Source: Cryptomeria japonica (taxonomy: Eukaryota; Streptophyta; Pinopsida; Cupressales; Cupressaceae). Taken from it: 64,000 nt of DNA. The position numbers were made by a program, and so were the translations under genes. Position 1 is the first letter of the stretch. Each line of letters begins with the position of its first letter. The stretch is taken from the NCBI RefSeq assembly GCF_030272615.1, contig NC_081412.1:343723870-343787869 (forward strand), in the 5' to 3' direction. Under the pieces are notes generated by a model that worked only from the letters and a program-made list of their open reading frames with translations, was not told the origin of the DNA and did no database searches. Positions 10,871-21,707 of this stretch are shown here, piece by piece.

Positions 10871-11893
10871 ATGCCTTGGAGGAAGTCTAACAGCTTGAGG
10901 AAGATCCTATTTCTGGAATCTATGGAGATAAGTTTAAGGAATGAAATTCAATTAGCTCTTGAAGACTATGATGTTGAAAGATTGAGGAGCATGAAGATGC
11001 AAGATGAGTTGAGATATATGAAGGAATTCTTTTTTACCTTGCAGGAGAGGTTGTCAACCACCCAAGCTAAAAGGAAGGAACTTTTACAAAATCAAGATGA
11101 TGAAGAGAAGGATTCCCTTAAGGAACAATGTCAGAAGCTGAGTTAGGAGAATATGGTCATGAAGAATGAAATGCAAGCCCTAACTATGAGGATGACAAAG
11201 GAGATTGAAGACTAGAAGAAGAAGGAAGAAAATATTGCTATATCTCTAAAAGATAGATCTGAGGAATGTGTTAGGTTGGTTCATGAGAATGATGTGTTGA
11301 GAACTAAATTCATGCAGTTACAAAGCAATGAGTAATAATTGGAAAGAATGGTAACAATCCTAAGAGATGATCTGACTATTATTGATGAGTACAAAAATAA
11401 GTTCAAGGTTAGTTCTGCTAAGATTGATGAATTATTGAAGGATCAAAGGGACACTCGAGACACTAGTGGTCTTGGATTTGAGCATGGAGAAAGCTTCAGT
11501 ACTGCAAATGAAGATCAAAAGGTCAACTGAAATCAGAGGTCACTGATAAGGTAGCCCAATGCATATAAATTTAATGGTAGATGCTTTGTCTACAATATAT
11601 TTGGTCATATGGCTAGGCATTGTAGAAATAAAGAAAATCAGAATAATAATGCAATTCCTGGCCAGTGTTCAAATTGTAACAAGTATGGTCATAGGACAAA
11701 AGATTGGATAATGAATGTAAAATTTCATGCAAGTGGAAAGTTTGGACATATGGCTAATCAATGCAGGTCAAGGAATAGTCAAGGTTACAGTAAGGCAATT
11801 AAGAAGAACAATGTCACATGTTATGCATGCAACAAAGTGGGACATATTGCTAAATTTTGCAGAAGCAAGGATCCACTGGGAGGAAGTGATTAA
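10871..11893 (+). pseudogene. copia-type gag with zinc-knuckle cluster
   Basis: One frame from the ATG at 10871 to a TAA at 11891-11893, interrupted only by nonsense codons. The first two thirds are charged and heptad-like (leucine, lysine and glutamate repeats), which suggests coiled coil. The C-terminal third holds four knuckle-like units. Only the last, CYACNKVGHIAKFC near 11818-11859, keeps all C-C-H-C ligands. The earlier ones (VYNIFGHMARHC, CSNCNKYGHRTKDW, HASGKFGHMANQC) have each lost one or more cysteines. Such knuckles bind element RNA for packaging. The coiled-coil, multi-knuckle layout differs from the gag of the elements at 21708, 37117 and 51491, so this is another copia lineage. 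Confidence 0.75.
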
Positions 11894-12289
11894 TCTAATG
11901 AGAAGGAAAAGAAAAAGTTTGATGACACTTAGAAGGAGCATGAGAAGAAGTGGGTTATGAAGTCTGAGGCTCAAATGACAAAATCAATTGCCCTAGATAT
12001 TCATTTGGCTGAAGGATATAACCCAGATACTCAACCAATAGAGAAAAATGTTCCTGCACTGAAATGAAACTCATTTGGAAACTAAGGCATTTGCCTTAGG
12101 AGGAGGAAAATTGATGACAAATCTTGCATTGCCCCTAGTAGTGGTATGAAATCCTGTTTCAGATCTTTGGAAGTCAGTTTGGAGGTTAACCGATAAAGAT
12201 TTGTTGGATCTTGGATCTTTGAACTTGGACTTTGTTTGGTTTACCGGTAAGTCACTTTATGAGTAATGGTTTGGTCATACATCTACAGT

Positions 12290-13260
12290 TAAGTATTTTA
12301 GTATCTTTGGTAGTAAATTTTATATCAGGAGAGATGATTTCATTGGCAAATTTGATCCTAAATGTGATGAAGGAATATTTCTTGGTTATTCTAATGAAAG
12401 CAAATCATATAGATGTTATGACAAAAGATTACAGAGAATTGTGGAGAGTGCTAATGTCAAGGTGGATGAGCTGAATAGAAGTCAAATAAGAGTTTATGAG
12501 CAAGAACCCATAGTGGAAATGGTCTTAACTGAACTAGTAACATCTTTACCAGAATAGAATGTTGAACCAGTTACTTTGGCAGTATCAAAAAATTCTACAG
12601 CAACTAAAGATCAGGGAAGAGAAACATAAAGTCAGAAGATTTCTAGGTATGTAAGGTTGAATCATTCAGAAGATCATATAATTGGACAAGAAGAAGGTTG
12701 GAAATTGATGAGGTATGCTTAATTTCTTTTATTGGCATCAGTTATTGAAGCTTGTAAGGATTTATGTTGGATTAATTCTATGGAAGAGGAATTGGATAAA
12801 TTAGAAAAGGACAACACATGGTCTTGGATGTTATTGGAACTTAGCTTGATTTATTTGCAATGGATATTTTTAGAAGGAAGGAATTTATTATGTTGAATCC
12901 TTGCTCCGGTAGCTAGGATTTTTAGATATTTTCAAGGATTATCTGATATGGTTTTTGTTTTATGATGACTTTACACTATGAGCATGTTTAAATGCAGATT
13001 GGGTTAGTGATATAGGTAACCAGATAGGGTCATTTGGTGAAGCACTTTTTCTTGGAAAGAAACTTATTCATGGATCAATAGAAGAAATCATGTACTTCCT
13101 TATCTATTGTTGAAGCTGAGTATGTTGCTAACTGTACATAGATTCTATGGGTGAACTATATGTTGAAGGATATAAGGCTAGATTGTAATGTACCAGTAGT
13201 TATTTATTGTAATAAATCTCCTGGCATTGACATATCAAAGAATCTAGTATTTCTATCAAG
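12290..13260 (+). pseudogene. Remnants of copia integrase C-terminus, RT start and RNase H
   Basis: Scattered copia signatures in the expected order with large deletions. FGSKFYIRRDDF and CDEGIFLGYS near 12300-12400 are the integrase C-terminal block. A short MEEELDKLEKDNTW near 12780 is the RT start. NADWVSDIGN near 12990, VEAEYVANCT near 13110 and VIYCNKSPGID near 13200 are RNase H. The HHCC zinc site, the DDE core and the RT active site are absent. The RNase H motif that normally reads CDN reads CNK here. This is non-functional debris. Confidence 0.75.
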
Positions 13261-13526
13261 TATAATTTTCTGGAGTAGGTGGAAGAAAATGAGGTCAGAT
13301 TGGTTTGAGGAATCATTTGAGCATTTGAGAGACAAGTTGAGGTTTTTTGCCCTCCGGTAGAGACTTGAGTGATGCTATTTGGCATTAGTTCGGTATGCAT
13401 TATCAGAGCTATTGTTTATTTTGGATTGATGTGGTGATGCTACTTCTTAGGGGGAGTAGTTAGTCTTGTGATTCAGTGGTTTATGTTTTTTCTTTGATAT
13501 TTATGTCAAATTTCTGGCATTGATGT

Positions 13527-13540
13527 CAAAGGGGGAGAGA
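13527..13540 (+). other. Secondary polypurine tract
   Basis: CAAAGGGGGAGAGA preceded by GGCATTGATGT, about 290 bp upstream of the primary tract. Further purine runs are at about 13625-13635. Repeated tracts near the 3' end have been described for the Sirevirus lineage of copia elements. Confidence 0.6.
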
Positions 13541-13816
13541 TATTCATGTGAAAAACATAAGGAGTTATATACATTAAGGGGATAGATACTTATGTGTAAT
13601 ATATAGCTTAACAAAGATATCAATCTAAGGGGGAGATTATTGGAACAAAGAGGAACACAATTTCAGATTGGTTGTATCCCATTGAGGGAGTTTGGTTCAG
13701 AACTTCATTACCATATCATGTTGTGGGAGATTGTTGGTTGTCTTCCATTGGGGGAAACTTGTTTGGCATTTCTTGGCACTTGGATTCTTTTCACATCTAG
13801 TGTTCCCATCAATGCC

Positions 13817-13828
13817 AAAGGGGGAGAT
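13817..13828 (+). other. Primary polypurine tract
   Basis: AAAGGGGGAGAT abuts the TGTTGG start of the 3' LTR. It would prime plus-strand DNA synthesis. It sits in the loop of an inverted repeat, with arms at 13805-13819 and 13870-13884. Confidence 0.85.
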
Positions 13829-15028
13829 TGTTGGCAATTTGGAGAAATTGATTATGTGTTGCATTGATGTTTGTCATTGATGGAAACACCGACTACACTA
13901 GTTGCTTTGACTGTTTACCGGTATCCTTCTGGTCCTGGTAGGATGTTTGGTTTTTGGTTGGATTAGATTACGATGATCCGGTATGTCTTGGCTTAAGGAA
14001 TTGGCTTATTCATGCTACTTAGATTCATGTCCAGTCAGTTGGTTTTGATTTGGTGATCGGATGCTATCATGTATACTGGTAAGCTTGGTTTGTTGATCCG
14101 ATGAGCGTTTCGTCGACAAAACCTTCTTGAAGGTCTTTGATGTTATGCATAAGTGGTATTGGTGCGGCTTCTAGTAGAGATTCAGGATGCTGATGGTGAT
14201 CATGTTCGAGAGTTGGTTGATTGGGAACATTTCTTTAGCATGTGTAGACCTAAATTGGGTCCTTTGCTATCGAGGTTATGGACCGGTTTCTATAACGTGT
14301 TGAAGGATGTTCCTGATGCATTACCAATGGGATTTAATGATTGGTTTACATTGTTTTTGGTCTAAGCTGACTTGGTTGATCATTAGTTTGCGGGTTTAAG
14401 CTATGAATTTATTGTGTTATCTTTTAGGTGGCCAACCTAATTGTTTAGGTCCTGGGTTGGTATATATATGATGTAAGATCTCATTTTAGATCATGGTATA
14501 GAATACATGGGATATTGTATGCGAGCGAATAATGTAATAATAATTCATACAGAAGATTTAGTCGATCATAGGTGATCGAGCTGGGATTTTGAATAGGTTT
14601 TAGGCCTCCGGTATTGAGCTTAACCAAAACTATACTCAAGCATGGGAGATTCTATACTTGGAGTTCAATCTTCATTTTGGATTGTTGTTTGATGTTTTAT
14701 GTAGTCAATGAGACTCCTTTTGTGATGAGTAGTGTGTTCTAGGCTATTGTCCTTCCTGCATGTACAAGCCCCTTATTGTAATATTTATTCATCTGATCAG
14801 TGGATAGATATTGTGGGTCTCTAATCTCATCGTGGTTTTTCCTCTTTGAGGTTTTTCATGTATAAATCTATGGTGTTATGGTGTTCATCTTTGTGATTAC
14901 ATTATTTCTTATTGTTATATGCTTTTATGTTTATCGGTTGATAAGTTGTTGCATTAATAAGGTTAAATTTCTCCATTTCGATAGAACACTGATTCACCCT
15001 CCCCTCTCAGTGTTCTTGGTTTCCAACA
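13829..15028 (+). repeat. 3' LTR of the deleted copia element
   Basis: Matches 9649-10853 with scattered substitutions and a small indel. Ends TGTTGG and CCAACA, followed by TAAGC. Confidence 0.92.
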
Positions 15029-15033
15029 TAAGC

Positions 15034-15849
15034 TACATAGATGGAATCATCCTGCTAAATACAACTAGATAGAGCCTTTTTACTAGATTGCCGTTTATAG
15101 CCTCAATAAGGATATCACCCTAGTTCCAATCGAACATTTCTGTATTGTCAAATAGGTATCTATAGCCTCAATAAATTTGTCTATATCACTATCAATTAGT
15201 GCAATTTGTCTTTCCTTTTGTCAAGCCTTAACCTTTTCCTTTTACCTAAATTTGGCAATTTTATGATACTTTGACAAGTTTGAAACCTGAGTGGTAATGG
15301 GAGCGACCTTTAAATTTTTCAATTAATCCAAAGAGTAATTCACCACACCCTCATCTGTTAGACTATTAAATGTGAACCTATTGTTGGAGATGCCCCTTAC
15401 ACATGACAAGACATTCTAAAAGAACCAAATCCTTAATTATGAAATCAATAAAATCACCAACATTAAAACAAATCTTATACCATAAAGATAATATTAAGTG
15501 AATCAATTCTTCCTTAATCTCAAGGTGTATGATTTACATCACCTTTTCCAAGTGGAGAAATTTTTGCATTAGGATCCTATTACCTTTGGGACTACTATTT
15601 TGTGGTGCCTCTTCTTTGAGATTAGTTCTTGCTAGAATTAATAATCGGAGAAAAGGTACATTCATGTGAAAAAGTTGGCCCATCTATTAAACCTAGTTTC
15701 TGCTAATCTTGAGATCATTCCAAATTAGGCCATTTGTAAAGTGTTTAGCATAGATAATTCATCACAATACTTGTGATGGATAATTTAGTGAGTTTCATGA
15801 TGATGAAGGTCAAAGAGGACTTTCTAAGGAAGGTTGGTAACGCTCTTCT
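15034..15849. other. Spacer without recognised features
   Basis: Continuation of the target sequence into which the preceding copia element inserted. No coding stretch, hairpin or known repeat could be supported. Confidence 0.5.
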
Positions 15850-16971
15850 TATTGGCAATATGAAGGAATTGATTATGTGTTGCATTGATGTTTTGTCATT
15901 GATGTCAACACTAGCTGTTATGGTTGTTTATCGGCTTCCAGTAGAAGGATTGGATTGGGAAGATTATCAGTTGATTGTCACCTGTATGATCTGAATGATG
16001 GAATAAGTTTGTATGAATGGTTCATATTCTTTTGAAGTATGTTTCAGTTAGTTGGTATTGACTTGATGATCGGATGCTATCTTATGTTCTAGTAAGCTTG
16101 CTTTGTAGGTCCAGTAAGGGTTTCACCGATAGAGATTCATTGAAGATTTTTAATATAATGCATAAGTGGTGTTGGTGCTGCTTCTAGAAGGGATTCAGGA
16201 TGCTGATGGTGATTGTGTCTATACCTCAACTGATTGGTGTCATTGCTTTGGTGTGTGTGGATCTAATTTAGGTCCAATACTATCTAGGTTATGGACCAGT
16301 TTCATGAAACATGTTGGTGGATCCTTCTGATGTGCTTTCGGGATGTTTTATTGATTGGATGATGTTTGTTTAGCCTTAGGCTAACATGTTTTATGATTTT
16401 ATTTCAGGATTATGTAATGGATCTATTTGGGTGTCCGACCTAATTGTTTAGGTCCAGGGCTTGTATAAATATATGTAAGATCTCATTGTAGATCATAGGA
16501 AAGGAGTGAACACTGTAATAATCATTTGTGTAGAGGATTTGGTCAATCATAGGTGATCGAGTTGGGTTTATGTAAGAGTTTTTAGACCTCTAGTATTGAG
16601 CTTAACTGAAACTGTAATCTAGCATGTTTGATGCTATTATAGGCAGTTCTTCTTTCTGGATTATTGTCCAAATATTTTGAGGTGGTTAACCTATTTTGTA
16701 GTCAGTGAGAATCCATTGTGATGAGCAATGCACTCTAGGCAGTGTGCCTTCATGCATGTGCAGGCTCCTATTGTAATCATATACTTTCTACAGAAGTATC
16801 ATCTGACTGTGAGTAGGGTTTCCCACCGTGTTTTTTCTCTTTACCAAGTTTTCCACATACAAATCATGGTGTTATGTATTATGGCTACATGGTATTGATT
16901 CTCTGGTTTTCAATTATGCTTTAAGGCTTTATTAGTTATTCTGGTAAAAGGTTTTAAGTGATTTAATTCAC
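15850..16971 (+). repeat. Truncated LTR, related to the 9649 family
   Basis: It starts TATTGGCAATATGAAGG and follows the LTRs at 9649 and 13829: TGTGTTGCATTGATG near the start, the GACCTAA/TTAGGTC hairpin at 16437-16454, a TATA-like TATAAATATA near 16464, and the later GTTATGG stretch. Similarity fades after GTGATTTAATTCAC near 16971, before the expected C-run and CCAACA end. No primer site or partner LTR was found, so it is a truncated or 3'-eroded solo LTR. The right boundary is approximate. Confidence 0.7.
16437..16454 (+). promoter_or_regulatory. Hairpin upstream of the TATA-like run in the truncated LTR
   Basis: GACCTAA, loop TTGT, TTAGGTC: a perfect 7-bp stem in the same place as at 10264-10281. 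Confidence 0.55.
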
Positions 16972-16978
16972 ATAATCT

Positions 16979-17179
16979 ATGAGTGACCTAAAGGCCTTCA
17001 TGGAGAAGGATGCATTCATGTCATGTCTTTTCTTCCTTGGTAATTTACACACTATGTGTATTGAGGGACATCGAGACCATTCCCTCCTTGCATGTGAATT
17101 TATCAAGAGGATTTCAAGAGAGGACCCAACACTAGACATAGGATGGATAGAAGAGTTCAAGGCCATGAGTTTTTACTAG
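16979..17179 (+). CDS. Short open frame of unknown nature
   Basis: A 66-codon forward frame starting at an ATG directly after the truncated LTR. It is rich in Phe, Leu, Glu and His and has no motif I recognise. It could be a fragment of an exon or of another mobile element, or chance. Nearby sequence gives no promoter or splice context. Function unknown. Confidence 0.15.
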   Translation: MSDLKAFMEKDAFMSCLFFLGNLHTMCIEGHRDHSLLACEFIKRISREDPTLDIGWIEEFKAMSFY

Positions 17180-18663
17180 AACCTACTATCTAAAGGGGAC
17201 AAGAGTTAGATTATTATAGGGGAAAGGATGAGAACAATGACGACAACCAAAATACATTTGACTGATTTGAGGTTTGTCTTCTCTTGTTGAATACTACTTA
17301 CACTAACAATCACAATACACTTTTTGTAAATTTTCCCTTTTTGAGAAAATGACATATAAATTTATGTAATTACCACTCAAAAATACATACATATAAAAAT
17401 ATATACATCTTTAATGAGATTCAAAAGGGTGTCATTTTCTTCTTTTCTCTTTATTTTTTCTTCTGAAGAATATGTAGAAATTACACTTCAATTATATATA
17501 AGGAAAATTTCATTTATATGATGTTGTTTTTTATTTTTCCTTTCCTTTACTTTTATAAAAAAATTAAATGGGGACCACCATTCATAGTATACAATGACTA
17601 GTGAAGGGGAGAGGAATAAGAGGATACCTATTCCATGTGATCATTAACTAACCCTTAACTCTTTTGAGTAACCTTGCATATTTTGCACGATGTCACATCA
17701 CTTTCGCTTTTCCAAAAGAAGACTGAAGTATTCAAAGACATTACCTACAAGAACCTTGAGAGAATAAAAATGCTTCCACCAAATAAAATGTGCACACGAG
17801 GCACTTAGGGAAAACAAAGCATATACAAGCATGCCCAAAGAGTCAAGTGAATGCGCAGTAGTGATTCTTTAAAAGTAGGATATACTAACCTAACGTACTC
17901 TAAATAGAGGCTATTTACACACTAAAAAAGCCATTAATTAGGTTTTTAAAATAGCTATTACCTAATTTCACTTATAGCTCAATCAGGTAGATCCAGAGAA
18001 GCATTTGCATTGAGAAACTAAATGTACATATTTGATTATGCTAAGTGTTCATACAAGCAATATACGCTATCAAATGAATAATGGATTCAATTCAAGTATT
18101 TTCAAGAAGGGAGAGTATGCATCTTTGCATAAAAGAATTGTTCTCTTTATTCATGAATATCAAAGGTATAATTTCCCACACAAGCCATGGGAAATAACTG
18201 AAGAAATGTATTATAAAATAAAATAATGCATATGAAAATGAAGCATAAGAAGAGAGAAGGGATCTATCATTGTTTGGAATGATGAATCCCATAGTTGAGT
18301 GTTGTATCTTTAGTGATAGCTTGCTTCACCATCCATGAATACCTGCAAGGAGATGACAGAGATTGTGTTAGAAGCTCGGGATTCCAAAATGTAATCTTAC
18401 ACATCATCAAAAGATGCATGGTCTACTTTCATAATGCATCATAACAGCTATGTAATAATGACATGAATCAAAGAGGAAAGTAGAAGAACAGATCAAAATT
18501 TCATTGTTTTATCTAACATGTTTGTTCATTATGTAGGTACAAGTATCATGTTCATTAATTGAATACTTTAAGTTGATATCATAAAATAAATAGTATGTGG
18601 GGAAAATGGGCTCCCACAAGTGTTGAGCCCAACTTGCTATCATTTTGTATTTTGATAAAAATA
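17180..18663. other. AT-rich spacer
   Basis: No supported gene, RNA or repeat family. It contains TATA-rich runs around 17380-17410 and 17480-17530, typical of low-complexity intergenic DNA. Confidence 0.5.
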
Positions 18664-20080
18664 AGAGATTGATGAGTTAATCAGTGAGGCTAACCGAACA
18701 GTATTCTCAATTGATCACCGACATGTTGCACTGATGGCAGATAGAGTAAATGAAATATCAGAAGAAACTGCAGATAAGTGGGATATATTCTTTGTTGAAA
18801 AAGAGAAACAAGAAGAGCTTAAGAGACCAAAGACTTTTAAAGTCTATCAAAAAGAAAATGACAATGATAAGGGGAAAGGCAAGGTAGGTGGACCTCCGAG
18901 CATAAAAGTGACAGATAACTTACCCCCACCTTCCTCTGATACTCCATCGGCACAAACTGTTGATACTCCGCTAGCAACAGAGAGTATGGAGACAACACGT
19001 GAAGATACAAATCCTAATTTAGAAGTGTTGTACATAATGAATATCGACACATAGGAAGTAAACATTATGGTTGAGAAGGAATCAAGTGAGAAAAGAGATG
19101 TGGCAACTGAGCCACTGGTAGAAGACACAACAATTGAGACAAATGTCAAAGATATAATTGAAGACATTGAATTTGGGAATGAGAAACAAACTGAAACATC
19201 AAATGATCCCCTAGATATAGGAAAGGCAGATACTATAGGTGTACATACTGATGTATCTATTGGGCAACTGACAACCAATGAGACAGAAAAACCTACTGAG
19301 TCACCAATAGTAGATGATACAGAGGCACCAGCAGAGAAACCATCATTAGAGAGCACAGAGAAACTGATAGAGACACACATAGAGAAACAGGTAGAGCAAT
19401 AGGATTCACAGGTATATAAACAGACATTACCACCAACTACATCTGATAAACCTAAACCTTTGGTAGTGGAAATGCAAACACAAACTGACTCTCCAGAAAA
19501 AGAGGAAAGCAAAGCTATTACTACCACTGGCGGATTATAAATTGTGAAGGTAGTTGGACAGTCATCCAGAACTTCTATGATTGAATTTAGACCAACCAAT
19601 GTGACAGAGGTATTACTAGATTCTATCAAGAAAATAAAAGACTGTAATGCACTAGCATATAAGGCTATAGATGACACTTTACCAAGTTTAAAATTGATAG
19701 CACCTAAGTGTAATATAGAGAATAAAGATTCATTGAGCCAATTAGACATATTGTCTAAGTACATAACCGACAACCTACTAACAATTGATCATATCAATAA
19801 GGAGACATTCAAAGAGAAAATAAATAAAGAGAAGGAAAAATTCTTTGAGGAGACAGTCAAGAAAAATAAGGAACATATGGATACCTTATTACCGGTACTA
19901 GGCAAGACAATTTTGGACTTCAAGAAATTTTACAAAGATACATGCAAAACAAACATTTTGACAAAAGATATAGATAAAGAGATCAACATAGCTCAAAAGG
20001 AAATCAATGATATTGCTAACAACTTGATAGGTTCATCGGATTCAATATCGATAGTAGAACATGAAATTACCAGATTTTAA
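18664..20080 (+). pseudogene. Unrecognised ORF, acidic/Thr-rich with helical C-terminal half
   Basis: About 470 codons stay in one frame, broken only by nonsense codons (after 19050, near 19402 and near 19538). The sequence opens with a basic-acidic stretch. From about residue 90 to 250 it is Thr, Glu, Pro and Ser rich and likely disordered. After 19544 it becomes Lys/Glu/Ile rich with heptad-like spacing, suggesting coiled coil. A coiled-coil-like continuation follows the last stop to about 20160, then a frame change. I see no gag knuckle, protease, integrase or RT motif, signal peptide or membrane segment. Its place upstream of the polypurine tracts suggests an accessory element gene. Function unknown. 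Confidence 0.55.
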
Positions 20081-20380
20081 GAGAAAATAGAAAAACTTGA
20101 AAAAGATAAGGAAAGGTTAAAATTTAAGGCAAAAGAACTGAAGTGCAGACTAAGTCCTAAATTGGATATCCTCATCTCTTGTTCCAGGACTTAAGACACC
20201 AGAAGAACAAATGCACTTTCTCACTGGTACAATTTAGAGGACTGAAGCAACACTAAAGGATAGTGAGAGATTCTACAACAGTCTGAATGTTGCCTTAGTA
20301 GATTTATATCAACTGGTTATAGGGATCATGACAAGAACTACACTCAATTGACATTGAATGACAACCTTTGTCATTGATGC

Positions 20381-20392
20381 CAAAGGGGGAGT
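20381..20392 (+). other. Secondary polypurine tract
   Basis: CAAAGGGGGAGT preceded by GTCATTGATGC. A further purine run, CAGGGGGAG, lies at 20456-20464. The primary tract is at 20542-20553. Confidence 0.6.
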
Positions 20393-20541
20393 AGTAGAGG
20401 ATGAGAAATAGAAATAAGGATAAGAAAAATGTATGACAAAAGAGATCATCTTCTCAGGGGGAGCACACAGTTTTGACAATTTTGGTAAGATAGTTTTGGA
20501 TATACTTTTGGCTTTTTCTCATGAGTGTTGCCATCAATGCC

Positions 20542-20553
20542 AAAGGGGGAGAT
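20542..20553 (+). other. Primary polypurine tract
   Basis: AAAGGGGGAGAT directly before the TGTTGG of the LTR, with CCATCAATGCC upstream, as in four other elements of the window. Confidence 0.85.
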
Positions 20554-21333
20554 TGTTGGAAAATGCATACTCCAATGAGAAATTTTAGGTGATTGAAGGT
20601 ATTATGATTAATGTCAACCTTACAATCCTATGGCACTGACAGCATCGACACCGACAGACTCTACATCGGCATACAGTTCACCGGCAACAAAAATATGTTC
20701 ACTAGCACTCTGGCCGACAAGATTTTGCTATTGTATTTTGTATTTATTTTTAAAATATTTTTGTAAGTCAACAAGGTGAATTGTAATAAGGCTCATATAT
20801 AAGTATGAGATCTTATAGAACATCTGATATAGGAATATGCGAGATGGATAATACGAATATTAAGGCAGATTATGGAATAAGGTTTATAATTGTTGCATGA
20901 GCTTAAACTGGTACTGAACCTGGCATAGTAGATGCTGATCCGAAGCAGTACATGATATTGGATTTACTTAATCCAATTTTGTAAGTTAGCGAGACTTCTC
21001 TTTTTGTATTTAAGCAGTGACCTTTAGGCAATTGGCCTTCCTACATGTGCAGGCCCCTATTGTATTAGTAATATTCACTTATTGGCCAGTGAGAAAATAT
21101 TGTGGGTCACAAATCCCACCGAGGTTTTTCCCACACTGGGTTTCCTCATTAAAAATATTGTGTTATGGTGTGCTTTCTATGTTGTGGTTGTTGTTCTTAT
21201 TTATTGCATTAATTCTTGTTTATCGATATACAGTTTTGAGATGCAATTCATTTAATAAGACAGGAAAATCCATTAACTGGTAAGATACTGATTCACCCCC
21301 CCCCACCTCTCAGTATCTTTGGGAATGCTAACA
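20554..21333 (+). repeat. 3' LTR (780 bp)
   Basis: Begins TGTTGGAAAATGC after the polypurine tract and ends GGGAATGCTAACA after a C-run and CTCAG, like the other copia LTRs here. It has a TATA-like CATATATAAG at 20794-20803. Only one copy is present in the window. Confidence 0.82.
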
Positions 21334-21707
21334 TACATCAGTACCAAATACAATAAAGGTCACAATGAAATGCACAAATATAAGAACAAAAATTGCGGAC
21401 CCTAGGGTAGAGTTTGCAGTCCAATGAAGAATCATCAAAACAATGGATTTGCAACATTAGTAGTGATCAATTTGATAAAAGAACAATCATAATACCTCTC
21501 TATTGGGTTAGAGGAAAAGTGGATTGTTCAAAACAAAAAGAAAGAGCACATAGTAGAAGGAGGATATTCAAAAAACATACAATCATATCTATCACTATTA
21601 TTATGAAGACAATATTGAGATATAAAAGATTAAAATATTTGTATGAGTACTCTCAATTAAGTGAAGACAACCATAAAAAGGTTTTCATAAATCAAATACA
21701 AATTGAG
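21334..21707. other. Short spacer between two elements
   Basis: Nothing recognised. It ends in TTGAG immediately before the next LTR, half of a possible target duplication whose other half is lost. Confidence 0.5.

Larger units (their letters stand above)
9649..15028 (+). mobile_element. Internally deleted Ty1/copia retrotransposon with both LTRs
   Basis: LTRs at 9649-10853 and 13829-15028 are flanked by identical 5-bp duplications TAAGC (9644-9648, 15029-15033). An initiator-Met-type primer site follows the 5' LTR, and AAAGGGGGAGA precedes the 3' LTR. The interior keeps a gag frame with zinc knuckles, then only scraps of integrase C-terminus, RT start and RNase H. The catalytic middle of integrase and RT is missing. 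The ends needed for copying are largely intact while the enzymes are not, so it could only have moved with helper proteins. The 5' LTR begins TATTGG instead of TGTTGG, probably a G-to-A change. Confidence 0.92.
18664..21333 (+). mobile_element. 3' portion of an LTR element with an unrecognised ORF before the polypurine tracts
   Basis: A long frame (18664-20080) is followed by three AAAGGGGG/CAGGGGGAG purine tracts and an LTR at 20554-21333 (TGTTGG to GCTAACA). No 5' LTR, gag or pol is seen to the left, so the element is 5'-truncated or its left part is elsewhere. The five bases after the LTR are TACAT, but no left partner is available to test a target duplication. The ORF occupies the position between pol and the 3' LTR, where some copia lineages carry an extra, envelope-like gene. 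Confidence 0.7.

Noticed and set aside
16979-17179. Host exon
   Set aside because: No splice signals, motif or neighbouring exon. Kept only as a low-confidence open frame.
18847-19773. Long minus-strand open frame opposite the ORF at 18664
   Set aside because: Ser/Val-rich shadow of the Thr/Glu-rich plus-strand frame. The plus frame has the retroelement context (polypurine tracts and LTR downstream).
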